From Microbacterium sp. MYb54 (lineage in GTDB: Bacteria; Actinomycetota; Actinomycetes; Actinomycetales; Microbacteriaceae), in contig NZ_PCPA01000014.1 of NCBI RefSeq assembly GCF_002979515.1, positions 25,229 to 89,228 on the forward strand: a stretch of 64,000 nucleotides of DNA, given 5' to 3'. The translations under genes were made by a program, and so were the position numbers. Below the pieces are notes generated by a model. That model was not told the origin of the DNA, ran no database searches, and saw only the letters and a list, made by a program, of their open reading frames with translations. Shown here piece after piece: positions 20,015-28,276 of this stretch (positions within the stretch are counted from its first letter, which is position 1; each line of letters opens with the position of its first letter).

Positions 20015-20739
20015 GTGCTGAAGGTGGTGTGACCCTCGAATTCGCGGGGGAGTACTTCCCCATCCGTCGGGGCGGCCGGTTCATCGTCGGGCGCGAGGGA
20101 GACCTCGAACTCGACGACAACCTGTTCCTGCACCGTCATTTCCTGGAGATCTCCGACGCCGACGGGCTGTGGTGGCTGTCGAACGTCGGCACCCGGCTCA
20201 CCGCGACCGTCACCGACTCCGCAGGCGGCGTTCAGGCCTGGCTCGCCCCCGGGGCGCGACTGCCTCTGGTGTTCGAGACGACCACGGTCGTGTTCAGCGC
20301 GGGGCCGACGACGTACGAGCTCACACTGCACGCGGCGGAGCCGACGTTCCGCGCGACCAGGCGCGAGCACGACGATGGCGGGGCCTCGACGATCGGCGAT
20401 GTTCCGTTGACCCTCAGCCAGAAGCTCCTCATCCTCGCGCTCGCGGAGCCGCAGCTGCGCAGGGACGGCACCGGGATGAGCGAGATCCCCACCTCGGCGA
20501 AGGCTGCGGAGAGGCTCGGATGGACCGTCACCCGGTTCAACCGCAAGCTCGACAACGTGTGCGACAAGTTCGACCGGATCGGAGTGCCCGGCATGCGCGG
20601 CGGACAGCGCAGCTTCGCGACCAACCGACGTGCACGCCTGGTCGAGCACGTGATCGCCTCACGCCTGGTCGGCAAGAGCGACCTGCCGCTGCTCGACACC
20701 GCGCACGCCGTCGACGAGGTCGAGGGAGAGCAGGAGTGA
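20011..20739 (+). CDS. FHA domain fused to C-terminal winged-helix-like DNA-binding domain
   Basis: This 242-residue protein starts at GTG 20011 (GTGA overlap). Residues about 8-110 resemble an FHA domain (GGRFIVGRE, a beta-rich body, LSNVG), but the usual S-R-x-H core is replaced by LHRHF, so phosphothreonine binding is uncertain. Residues about 130-220 look like a winged helix: LTLSQKLLILALAEPQLRR, then SAKAAERLGWTVTRFNRKLDNV as the recognition unit and a basic RSFATNRRARLVEHV wing. A kinase-responsive transcription factor is a reasonable reading. It is the only obvious DNA-binding protein in the operon and a candidate for the palindromic promoters in this region. That link is inference. 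Confidence 0.75.
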   Translation: MSAEGGVTLEFAGEYFPIRRGGRFIVGREGDLELDDNLFLHRHFLEISDADGLWWLSNVGTRLTATVTDSAGGVQAWLAPGARLPLVFETTTVVFSAGPTTYELTLHAAEPTFRATRREHDDGGASTIGDVPLTLSQKLLILALAEPQLRRDGTGMSEIPTSAKAAERLGWTVTRFNRKLDNVCDKFDRIGVPGMRGGQRSFATNRRARLVEHVIASRLVGKSDLPLLDTAHAVDEVEGEQE

Positions 20740-22127
20740 TCTGGGAGATCGACGACCACACTCCCGAGGTCGAAGGACTCGACGCGCACGGTCGTCCCGA
20801 CCCCGCGTATGCGGAGGCGCTGGGGCTGCGTGCAGCGGGGCGGGGCCCGCGAGTGCTGGCGTCGCTGATCGAGCTCGCAGTGGCCGTGGTCATCGCGCTC
20901 CCGGCCATCATCGCGCTGACACCGGTGCTCGTGCAGGCGGCGTCGGGCGAGTTCGACCCGGAGAAGTTCTTCGCACGGGATGACCTGGTGTGGCTCATCG
21001 TGGCCGCCGCCGTCTCACAGGGCCTGATGATCGCCTACGTCGTGGTTCAGCTCGTGCTGCACGGTCGCAAGGGTGTGACGCTCGGCAAAGCGGTGTGCGG
21101 CATCCGCTCCATCAACGTGCGCACGCTCGAGCGCCCCGGCTTCTGGCGCGGTGCAGTGGTCCGGTATCTCGTCGCTTGGGCGTCGTTCATCGTCCCGCTC
21201 ATCGGTCCGGTGCTGGTGATCATGCTCTCACCGCTCTTCGACATCGAGCGACGAGGGCGGGGATGGCTCGATCTCGCCGCCGCCACCTGGTTCGTCGATG
21301 TTCGTGGTGGGCTGAACCCCTATGACCAGAAGCGCATGCGCATCGCGCGCAAGCGCGTGAAGACGCCCGAGCACGAGGAGAAGGCACCGCTGCCCTCGCT
21401 CGCGACGCCGATGCATCGTGACGCTCCGGCCGAGTATGTCCCGAGGGCGCGTCTCTCCGGCGGCGTCATCGGCGCGCACCGTTCCGCCTCGGGCCCCGCG
21501 GCCGAGCAACCGGATGCCCCCGCTCCCGGTTCGATGGTGTCTGCCGTGCCGCCCTCTTTGGCCACGGGCGCCCCGGTCCCTGCCGCGTTCGCACCTCCTG
21601 CGCCGGCCGCTCCGGCTCCTGCTTCTGTTCCGGCCGCTCCGGCTCCTGCTCCAGCGCCGGCCGTTCCGGCCCCAGCACCGGCCGCGCCGGCGCCTGCCGT
21701 CCAGGCTCCGCCCGCGCCCGCGCCCGCGCCCGCTCCGGCACCCGCAGTCCAGGATCCTTCCGCGCCCCCACGCGAGCCTCGTCCACAGGCACCCGCAGGG
21801 GTGCGCGCGATCCTCGTGCTCGACACCGGGGAGCGCATCGAAGTGCGCGGGACGACGCTGTTCGGGCGTGCACCGAGTGCCGCGGCGGGCGAGGGCGAAG
21901 CACTCCTGGTGCCGGTGGTCGACGACACGCGCTCGGTGTCGAAGACGCATATCGCGGTGATGCCCGCTCGACGCGGCGTCTTCATCGTCGACCGCGCCTC
22001 GACCAACGGCAGCGCGATCGTCCGGGAAGGCGCCGAGACGGCGCTGTCGGCCGGACACCCCGCCGAATTGCAGACCGGGGACACGGTGCGCTTCGGCGAC
22101 CGGTCCCTGCTGGTGGAGTGGGTATGA
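20736..22127 (+). CDS. RDD membrane domain fused to C-terminal FHA domain (second copy)
   Basis: This 463-residue protein starts at GTG 20736 (GTGA overlap). Residues about 35-200 are an RDD domain with three or four membrane segments (LIELAVAVVIALPAIIALT, LIVAAAVSQGLMIAYVVVQ, GVTLGKAVCGIRS, YLVAWASFIVPLIGPVLV). A long Ala/Pro linker (about 265-345) precedes an FHA domain (LFGRAPS, RSVSKTHIAV, STNGS). It has the same architecture as the protein at 15212 but the sequences have diverged. It immediately precedes the ATPase gene, separated only by a 16-codon open frame, so it may present an FHA domain at the secretion complex. Confidence 0.87.
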   Translation: MIWEIDDHTPEVEGLDAHGRPDPAYAEALGLRAAGRGPRVLASLIELAVAVVIALPAIIALTPVLVQAASGEFDPEKFFARDDLVWLIVAAAVSQGLMIAYVVVQLVLHGRKGVTLGKAVCGIRSINVRTLERPGFWRGAVVRYLVAWASFIVPLIGPVLVIMLSPLFDIERRGRGWLDLAAATWFVDVRGGLNPYDQKRMRIARKRVKTPEHEEKAPLPSLATPMHRDAPAEYVPRARLSGGVIGAHRSASGPAAEQPDAPAPGSMVSAVPPSLATGAPVPAAFAPPAPAAPAPASVPAAPAPAPAPAVPAPAPAAPAPAVQAPPAPAPAPAPAPAVQDPSAPPREPRPQAPAGVRAILVLDTGERIEVRGTTLFGRAPSAAAGEGEALLVPVVDDTRSVSKTHIAVMPARRGVFIVDRASTNGSAIVREGAETALSAGHPAELQTGDTVRFGDRSLLVEWV

Positions 22128-22174
22128 CCCTGAGCAGTGAGATGCGCCCTCGGCGCGGTGAGGACGACCGATGA
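22124..22174 (+). CDS. 16-residue bridging mini-ORF (possible translational coupler)
   Basis: An ATG at 22124 overlaps the stop of the RDD-FHA gene (ATGA), and the frame's own TGA (22172-22174) overlaps the ATG of the EccC-type gene at 22171. The encoded peptide is MTLSSEMRPRRGEDDR. It is too short to assign a function. Its value may be to carry ribosomes across the 43-nt gap so that the downstream gene stays coupled. A similar mini-ORF sits after the EccC-type gene. It could be chance. Confidence 0.4.
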   Translation: MTLSSEMRPRRGEDDR

Positions 22175-25100
22175 GAGTCAAGCTGACCCTGCGTCGACCC
22201 GCAGCACCCCTGACCGACGTCGTCGTGATGGCGGATTCGACGGCGACCATCGCCGACGTCGCCCGCCAGATCGCCACGAGCGATCCGGCACGCAGCATCG
22301 TTGCGGGGCCCGCAGATGTGCTCACGTTGTCTGTGGCGCCGCCGACCAGCGAGCAGCTCACGATGCTCAATCCCGACCTGCTCGTCGGTGACGCTCCGAT
22401 CGGTTCCGGCTTCCTCGCCGAAGTGGTCAATGTCGGACCGAACCGGGCATCGGCGGGGGGCGCGGGTGCCCGTCCGGCCGCCGTGCTCACGGTCGTCGCC
22501 GGTCCGGCGGCCGGCCAGGAGTTCCCCCTGCCGATCGGCCACTTCCTGATCGGTCGGGATGCGGCGAACGATGTCACGATCGCCGATCCGCTCGTCTCGA
22601 AGCGGCACGCGAGGATCGAGGTCGCGTCGACATTCGTCGAGCTGGTCGACCTGAACTCGGCGAACGGCATCCTCGTCGACGGCGGCCTCGTGCAGCGGCT
22701 CCGGGTGATTCCCGGTCAGACCTTCGCGCTCGGCGACTGCGAGTTCGTCGTGCACATGGTCAGCGACTTCGACGGCTCCGCCTCAGGCGACCCGGTGCTC
22801 GAACGCGGCGGGGCGCTGCTGTTCAACCGCAGCCCGCGCGTCGAGGAGCGGTTCGCGGGCGAAGACCTCGACGAGCCCCGTTACCCGCGCGATCAGGTGC
22901 AGCGGCTGTTCCCCTGGCCGATGCTGGTGGCGCCGATCCTGCTCGGGCTCGCGATCTTCGCGATGAGCGAGAATCCGCGCTCGCTGCTCATCGTCTTCAT
23001 GTCGCCGCTGATGATGTTCGGAAACTTCATCTCGCAGAAGACCAATCTCGGTCAGCGGCTGCGCAAGGAGGAGGAGTCCTTCGAGGAGCAGTTCGAGCGT
23101 CTTGAGGAGAAGCTCTACCACGCGCACCCCCGCGAGCGGGAGGTCCGTCACAACGAGGTGCCGGCGGTCGCTGTCGTGTTCGACGAGGCGATGCGGCTCG
23201 GACCGCTGCTGTGGACGCGCCGCCCCGAGCACTGGAACTTCCTCTCGCTGCGGCTCGGCGTGTGCGAGGACGAGGCGCGCACGCGCATCAAGCGCACCGA
23301 GACCCCCGAGGCGCTCGTCGAGTACGTGGAGCGCGTCGACCGTCTCGAAGAGCGCTACAAGATGATCCCCGACGTACCGATCCTGGAGTCGCTGCAGAGC
23401 GTCGGATCCATCGGCGTCGCCGGGCCCACCTCGCTCGCGAGCGATGCCCTGCGCGGCATCGCGGTGCAGCTGTTCGGCATGCATTCGCCCAACGAGCTCG
23501 TCACCGTCGCGCTCACCGAGCCGGGCTGGGCGAACGAGCTCGACTGGCTGAAGTGGCTTCCGCACACCTCCAGCGAGCGCAGTCCGTTCAAGGACGTGTC
23601 GCTCGCCGACTCGGCCTCCACAGGCGCCGCCCTGCTCAGCGGTCTCGAGGAGATCGTGCTGCGGCGGTCGCGCGAGGCGAAGTCGCAGCGCCCGCCCTAC
23701 GGCGACGACTGGGATCCGATGCTGTACGGCACCGACGTCAAGCGCGCGGCCGAGGATGCGACGTTCCCCGGGCAGACGGCGATCCTGGTGATCGTCACGA
23801 ACGACGCCCCGGTCGACCGCGCCCGGCTGACGCAGATCCTCGAACGCGGAGCGGACGTGGGCGTCTACGGACTCTTCGTCGCCCCGGTGGTCGCGGCCCT
23901 CCCCGCTGCGTGCCGCACCTTCGTCGACGTCAGCGCCGGGCTCGACCACGCCACCGTCGGCACCGTCCGCAGCGGCGTCGGGTACTCCGACGTGCAGGTC
24001 GAGGGCGTGTCGCACGCGTACATGACGATGCTCGCCAAGCGCCTGGCGCCGGTCGTGGACTCCAGCACCGTCATCGAGGACTCCTCCGACATCCCCAACT
24101 CGGTGAGCTTCCTGTCGCTCGTCGGCTCCGAGGTCGCGGAGGATCCGAACGCGGTGATCGACCGCTGGCGGCAGAACAACACGATCATCGACCGCTCCGG
24201 CGCCCCGCAGTCACGGCTCAAGAAGGCCGGCAACCTGCGCGCCATCATCGGCCAGTCGCAGACCGATGCGATGACGCTCGACCTGCGCACGCAGGGTCCG
24301 CACGCGCTCGTCGGCGGTACGACCGGTGCCGGCAAGAGCGAGTTCCTGCAGGCCTGGGTGCTCGGCATGGCGGCCGCGCACAGCCCCGATCGCGTCACGT
24401 TCCTCTTCGTCGACTACAAGGGCGGTTCCGCGTTCGCCGACTGCGTCGACCTGCCGCACACGGTGGGTCTCGTCACCGACCTGAGCCCGCATCTGGTGCG
24501 TCGTGCCCTGACCAGCCTGCGGGCCGAGCTGCACCACCGCGAGCACCTGTTCAACCGCAAGAAGGCCAAAGACCTCCTCGAGCTCGAGAAGCGCCGCGAC
24601 CCCGAGACGCCGCCGGCCCTGGTGCTCGTGATCGACGAGTTCGCCGCGCTCGCCGGCGAGGTGCCGGAGTTCGTGGACGGCGTCGTCGATATCGCCCAGC
24701 GCGGCCGCTCCCTCGGCATCCACCTGATCATGGCGACGCAGCGTCCGGCCGGTGTCATCAAGGACAATCTGCGCGCCAACACCAACCTGCGCGTCGCTCT
24801 GCGCATGGCCGACGAGTCGGACTCGAAGGACGTGGTGGACGACCCGGTAGCTGCATCCTTCCCGCCGTCCCTTCCGGGGCGCGGCATCGCGAAGACCGGT
24901 CCTGGACGCCTTGTGCCGTTCCAGTCGGCGTATGCGGGCGGATGGACCACGGATGAGGCCCAGGTCGCCGAGGTGCGGGTGGCGGAGCTGCGGTTCGGGT
25001 CGATCCAGACCTGGGAGGCCGAGCAGGCTCCGGAGTCGGACTCCCACGACGAGGACCTCGGGCCGAACGATCAGAAGCGCATCGTCGCCGCCCTCGTCAG

Positions 25101-26691
25101 CGCCGCCGCTCACGCGTCGATTCCGGCGCCCCGTCGGCCGTGGCTCGACGACCTGGAGCGCGCCGTCGACATCCGCGACCTGCCCGTCCACGGCGACGGA
25201 CGCATCCTGCTCGGCAAGATGGACGTCCCCGAGCGGCAGTTGCAGGAGCCGGCGTACTTCCACCCCGACAAGGACGGCTCGCTGCTCGTGTACGGCACCA
25301 GCGGCTCCGGCAAGTCGACGGTGCTGCGCACGCTCGCGATCGCGGCCGGCTTCGACGGGGCCCGCTCGAACGTCGAGGTGTACGGACTCGACTTCGGATC
25401 CGGATCCCTCAAGAGCCTGGAGGTGCTTCCGCATGTCGGATCGATCATCTCCGGCGACGACGCGGAGCGCGTGCAGCGCATCCTGCGCTCACTCGCCCGC
25501 GTGCTCGATGATCGAGGCAAGCGGTTCAGCGCGGCGAACGCGTCGAGCCTCACGGAGTACCGCGAGATCACCGGGAAGGCCGAGTCGCGCATCCTGCTGC
25601 TGATCGACGGCTTCCCGCAGTTCCGCGGCGAGTGGGAGTCGACGACGGCGCGGATGCCGTTCTACCAGACCTTCATGCGCATCCTCGGCGAGGGACGCCC
25701 GCTCGGCGTGCACGTGATCGCGAGCGCCGACCGCTCGGGTTCCGTGCCGACGGCGGTCAGCGCCAACGTGTCACGGCGCGTGGTCCTGCGGCTCTCCGAC
25801 GAGTCCGGCTACGCGATGCTCAACGCCCCCAAGGACGTGCTTGATGAGCGCTCGGCCCCTGGGCGCGCGATCGTCGACGGTCTCGAGACGCAGATCGCGA
25901 CGCTCGGCGGCACGCCCAACGTCGCTGAGCAGACGAAGCTCCTCGATCAGCTCGCGGCCGAGCTCCGCGCCGGAGGTGCGCGGGAGGTGGCCGAGATCGG
26001 CGCGCTGCCGACGCGACTCTCCGTGCGCGACCTCCCGGACCGGATCGGCGAGTTCCCCGTGCTCGGCGTCGCGGAAGACACGCTGGCGCCGCGCGAGTTC
26101 GATCCCGTCGGGACGTTCGTGGTCGCCGGGCCGCCGCTGTCGGGCAAAACGACCGCCCTCAAGGGGATCATCACGTCGATGCGAAGGCTCGACCCCGAGA
26201 TCAAGCTGTTCCACTTCGGCGGGCGGCGAGCCCAGCTCAAGGGCTATGTCGACTGGACGCGGAGCGCGGTCACACCGGAGGACGCGAAGGAGCTCGCGAA
26301 GGAGATCGCCGAGATCGCCGTCGACGAGACCGTGCCGGTGCGGATGCTCATCGTCGTCGAAGATGTGCCCCAGTTCGCGGACGGCCCGGCCGAGCGCGAG
26401 ATGAAGGCGCTCTTCCAGGCGATCAACCGCAGCGACCACCTGCTCGTGGGCGACGCCGACGTCACGCAGGTGACCAGTGGCTTCGGCTTCATCGGTGATT
26501 TCAAGGCCGGTCGCAAGGGCATCATCCTCAAGCCGGATGCGTTCGACGGCGACGCGATCTTCAAGGTCCCGTTCCCGAAGGTCAAGCGCACCGACTTCCC
26601 CGATGGCCGAGGCATCTTCGTGCAAGCGGGACGCCAGGTCACGGTACAGCTGCCACTCATCGAAGGAGACACATGGACGCCCGTCCGCTGA
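22171..26691 (+). CDS. eccC: FHA-containing FtsK/SpoIIIE ATPase of the EccC/EssC type (type VII secretion motor)
   Basis: This 1,506-residue membrane ATPase is predicted to drive WXG100-type protein export. An N-terminal ubiquitin-like region (about residues 1-95) precedes an FHA domain (about 110-205: FLIGRD with R129, VSKRHARI, NSANGI). Two membrane segments lie at about 247-290, then three FtsK-type ATPase domains with P-loops GGTTGAGKS (K722), GTSGSGKS (K1048) and GPPLSGKT (K1326). Domain 1 has Walker B VLVIDEF (D822-E823) and MATQRP. The fused FHA end resembles EssC/YukB of Firmicutes more than mycobacterial EccC, which lacks FHA domains. ATG 22171 overlaps the mini-ORF stop. It is encoded immediately upstream of the WXG100 array. 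Confidence 0.93.
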   Translation: MRVKLTLRRPAAPLTDVVVMADSTATIADVARQIATSDPARSIVAGPADVLTLSVAPPTSEQLTMLNPDLLVGDAPIGSGFLAEVVNVGPNRASAGGAGARPAAVLTVVAGPAAGQEFPLPIGHFLIGRDAANDVTIADPLVSKRHARIEVASTFVELVDLNSANGILVDGGLVQRLRVIPGQTFALGDCEFVVHMVSDFDGSASGDPVLERGGALLFNRSPRVEERFAGEDLDEPRYPRDQVQRLFPWPMLVAPILLGLAIFAMSENPRSLLIVFMSPLMMFGNFISQKTNLGQRLRKEEESFEEQFERLEEKLYHAHPREREVRHNEVPAVAVVFDEAMRLGPLLWTRRPEHWNFLSLRLGVCEDEARTRIKRTETPEALVEYVERVDRLEERYKMIPDVPILESLQSVGSIGVAGPTSLASDALRGIAVQLFGMHSPNELVTVALTEPGWANELDWLKWLPHTSSERSPFKDVSLADSASTGAALLSGLEEIVLRRSREAKSQRPPYGDDWDPMLYGTDVKRAAEDATFPGQTAILVIVTNDAPVDRARLTQILERGADVGVYGLFVAPVVAALPAACRTFVDVSAGLDHATVGTVRSGVGYSDVQVEGVSHAYMTMLAKRLAPVVDSSTVIEDSSDIPNSVSFLSLVGSEVAEDPNAVIDRWRQNNTIIDRSGAPQSRLKKAGNLRAIIGQSQTDAMTLDLRTQGPHALVGGTTGAGKSEFLQAWVLGMAAAHSPDRVTFLFVDYKGGSAFADCVDLPHTVGLVTDLSPHLVRRALTSLRAELHHREHLFNRKKAKDLLELEKRRDPETPPALVLVIDEFAALAGEVPEFVDGVVDIAQRGRSLGIHLIMATQRPAGVIKDNLRANTNLRVALRMADESDSKDVVDDPVAASFPPSLPGRGIAKTGPGRLVPFQSAYAGGWTTDEAQVAEVRVAELRFGSIQTWEAEQAPESDSHDEDLGPNDQKRIVAALVSAAAHASIPAPRRPWLDDLERAVDIRDLPVHGDGRILLGKMDVPERQLQEPAYFHPDKDGSLLVYGTSGSGKSTVLRTLAIAAGFDGARSNVEVYGLDFGSGSLKSLEVLPHVGSIISGDDAERVQRILRSLARVLDDRGKRFSAANASSLTEYREITGKAESRILLLIDGFPQFRGEWESTTARMPFYQTFMRILGEGRPLGVHVIASADRSGSVPTAVSANVSRRVVLRLSDESGYAMLNAPKDVLDERSAPGRAIVDGLETQIATLGGTPNVAEQTKLLDQLAAELRAGGAREVAEIGALPTRLSVRDLPDRIGEFPVLGVAEDTLAPREFDPVGTFVVAGPPLSGKTTALKGIITSMRRLDPEIKLFHFGGRRAQLKGYVDWTRSAVTPEDAKELAKEIAEIAVDETVPVRMLIVVEDVPQFADGPAEREMKALFQAINRSDHLLVGDADVTQVTSGFGFIGDFKAGRKGIILKPDAFDGDAIFKVPFPKVKRTDFPDGRGIFVQAGRQVTVQLPLIEGDTWTPVR

Positions 26692-26738
26692 GCGCGAGCG
26701 CGCACACGCCACGATTCCGAGGGAAGGGCGCACGATGA
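26673..26738 (+). CDS. 21-residue mini-ORF overlapping eccC and the next gene
   Basis: ATG 26673 lies inside the end of the ATPase gene in another frame, preceded by a strong GAAGGAG at a 4-nt spacing. Its TGA (26736-26738) overlaps the next gene's ATG at 26735. The peptide is Arg-rich (MDARPLSASAHTPRFRGKGA plus R). It may couple translation of the following membrane protein or be a real micropeptide. No family is recognisable. Confidence 0.45.
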   Translation: MDARPLSASAHTPRFRGKGAR

Positions 26739-27793
26739 CCGTCACCTTCGATGACACCGAGCTGCGCGCGAAGGTGGAACCGGCGCTCGCCCGGCAGGAG
26801 AGCCGCGAGCGCGTCGCCAGGGAAGGCCGCCAGTTCGGCGTCGTCCTCGGCTCGGGCTGGATCGTGTTCCAGTCGGTGGTGCTCGTCGTCGGCGCCGGAG
26901 TCCTCGCCGCACTGGCCGTGGTCGCCGTGCAGTTCATGTTCGGAGCCGACGGGGCCGATCTCACCACGGTCGTGCTGGCGGTACTCATGGTGCTGCCGCT
27001 CGCGGTAGCCCGCATCCGCTCCCACCTCCGCGGCCCGCGTGACCGCGAGGCCGAGGAGTACCGTCTCACGAGGTTCACGGCGGCGAACGGGCTGACCTAC
27101 CGCACGGGCGAGCTCGACCCGGAGCGGCCGGCCGCGCTGTTCGGCATCGGCACCTCGCGCATCGCGAGCGACATCGTCGCCGGGCCTTCACCGCGCCCGT
27201 TCGAGGCCGCGAACTACTCGTTCGATGTGTGGGTCGCGAGGGCACGCATGCCGCGAGTGGCGAACTACGTTGAGTTCCAGCTGCGCAGCCCGCTGCCGGC
27301 GATGACCCTGGTCACAAAGGCGAAAGACGCGGCGGCATCCGGATGGGAGCCGACCGCGCCGCAGGAGCGCGTGCAGATCGAGGGCGACTTCGCGTCCCAC
27401 TTCGAGGTCTTCACGACGAGGGCGACGGAGGAGCCGGTGCGTCACCTGCTCTCCCCAGATGTGCAGGCCGCACTGACGGCCGTCGCCGAACGCTGCGACA
27501 TCGAGGTCGTCGGCGACCGGGTGTACGTCATCGCCCGCCGGCACCTGCCGATGACCGAGCCCGCGTACTGGGAATGGGTCGCAGACCTCGCCACCCTCGT
27601 GGGGCTCCTGGAGGCGCGCGGACGTGCCGAGCAGACCTCCGGTGTCGCGGAGACCGATCCCGCTCGTCGCACGCGTCGGGATGCGCTGTTCGCCGCTCCG
27701 AAGGGCGGACGGGCTGCAGCCGTCGGCTGCCTCGTCCCGCTTCTCGTGGGTCTCGCCGCCGCCGCACTGATCACGAAGATCACGACGGGCTAG
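26735..27793 (+). CDS. Membrane protein of unknown function, last gene of the secretion operon
   Basis: This 352-residue protein starts at ATG 26735, preceded by GGGAAGG and by the stop of a mini-ORF. Two adjacent membrane segments (about residues 40-95, WIVFQSVVLVVGAGVLAALAVVAV and VVLAVLMVLPLAVARI) are followed by a cytoplasmic domain of about 220 residues and a C-terminal membrane anchor (VGCLVPLLVGLAAAALITKI). The middle domain contains FEVFTTRATEEPVRHLLSPDV and WEWVADLATLVGLLEARG. This layout recalls proteins annotated as DUF3137-like, but I cannot confirm the family. Its position between the ATPase gene and the WXG100 array suggests a structural or accessory part of the secretion complex. 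Confidence 0.75.
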   Translation: MTVTFDDTELRAKVEPALARQESRERVAREGRQFGVVLGSGWIVFQSVVLVVGAGVLAALAVVAVQFMFGADGADLTTVVLAVLMVLPLAVARIRSHLRGPRDREAEEYRLTRFTAANGLTYRTGELDPERPAALFGIGTSRIASDIVAGPSPRPFEAANYSFDVWVARARMPRVANYVEFQLRSPLPAMTLVTKAKDAAASGWEPTAPQERVQIEGDFASHFEVFTTRATEEPVRHLLSPDVQAALTAVAERCDIEVVGDRVYVIARRHLPMTEPAYWEWVADLATLVGLLEARGRAEQTSGVAETDPARRTRRDALFAAPKGGRAAAVGCLVPLLVGLAAAALITKITTG

Positions 27794-27815
27794 CGGCGCG
27801 GGCGTCGGCGCCGGG

Positions 27816-27862
27816 GATGGGGAGTTGTCCCCATCGACCGGAGGGCGTCCTTTTCGTAGAGT
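27816..27862 (+). promoter_or_regulatory. Promoter B: palindrome plus -10 box upstream of WXG100-like gene
   Basis: GATGGGGAGTTGTCCCCATC (27816-27835) is a perfect 8-bp-arm palindrome with GTTG spacer. It continues into TCGACC at the -35 position and TAGAGT (27857-27862) follows 21 bp after the palindrome. The predicted start is near 27869, leaving a leader of about 100 nt before ATG 27969. Confidence 0.65.
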
Positions 27863-27910
27863 TTCCCTAGGCGGGGCCGACTGGATCGGCGCCACCGACG
27901 ACACGCTTTC

Positions 27911-27938
27911 AGGGGACCGGCTTCACCGCCGGTCCCCT
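27911..27938 (+). other. Strong leader hairpin before WXG100-like gene
   Basis: AGGGGACCGGC and GCCGGTCCCCT form a perfect 11-bp stem with loop TTCACC in the predicted 5' leader, 30 nt before the start codon. No T-run follows, so it is not a standard terminator. It may stabilise the mRNA or set the ratio between the operon above and the WXG100 unit. Confidence 0.55.
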
Positions 27939-27968
27939 CGATCTGAACATTCCACGAGGGGGGCTGAC

Positions 27969-28274
27969 ATGGGTGACGGCGTCAAGCTGAAGTACGGCGA
28001 TCTCGAGCCGCTGCAGACCGAGCTGAAGAACATCATCGACGAGTTCGAGAATGCCGGTTCGCGCAGCAACGATCTCGAGAGCTCGGTGGGCTCGCCGTAC
28101 GGGGAGCGCGCGCTGCGCGACGCCGCATCCGACTTCGAGGGACGCTGGGACGACCGTCGCAAGCGACTCATGGACGACTGCAAGACGGTCGAAGAGTATG
28201 TGGCCGCGGTGATCAAGGGGTTCCAGGACTTCGACCGTGACGCCGCATCCAAGTCCGAGAACAGCGGAGGCTGA
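27969..28274 (+). CDS. WXG100-like small helical protein 1
   Basis: This 101-residue protein starts at ATG 27969 behind GAGGGGGG. It is predicted to be two helices around a turn, GRWDDRRKR, where W-D-D replaces the classical W-x-G. Length and shape fit the WXG100/ESAT-6 family of type VII substrates. Near the C-terminus GFQDFDRD provides an aromatic-x-D-F-D motif shared in form with the other three small proteins here, possibly the export signal. The gene is followed after two bases by a larger protein gene, the usual chaperone-substrate order. Promoter B lies upstream. Confidence 0.72.
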   Translation: MGDGVKLKYGDLEPLQTELKNIIDEFENAGSRSNDLESSVGSPYGERALRDAASDFEGRWDDRRKRLMDDCKTVEEYVAAVIKGFQDFDRDAASKSENSGG

Positions 28275-28276
28275 CC

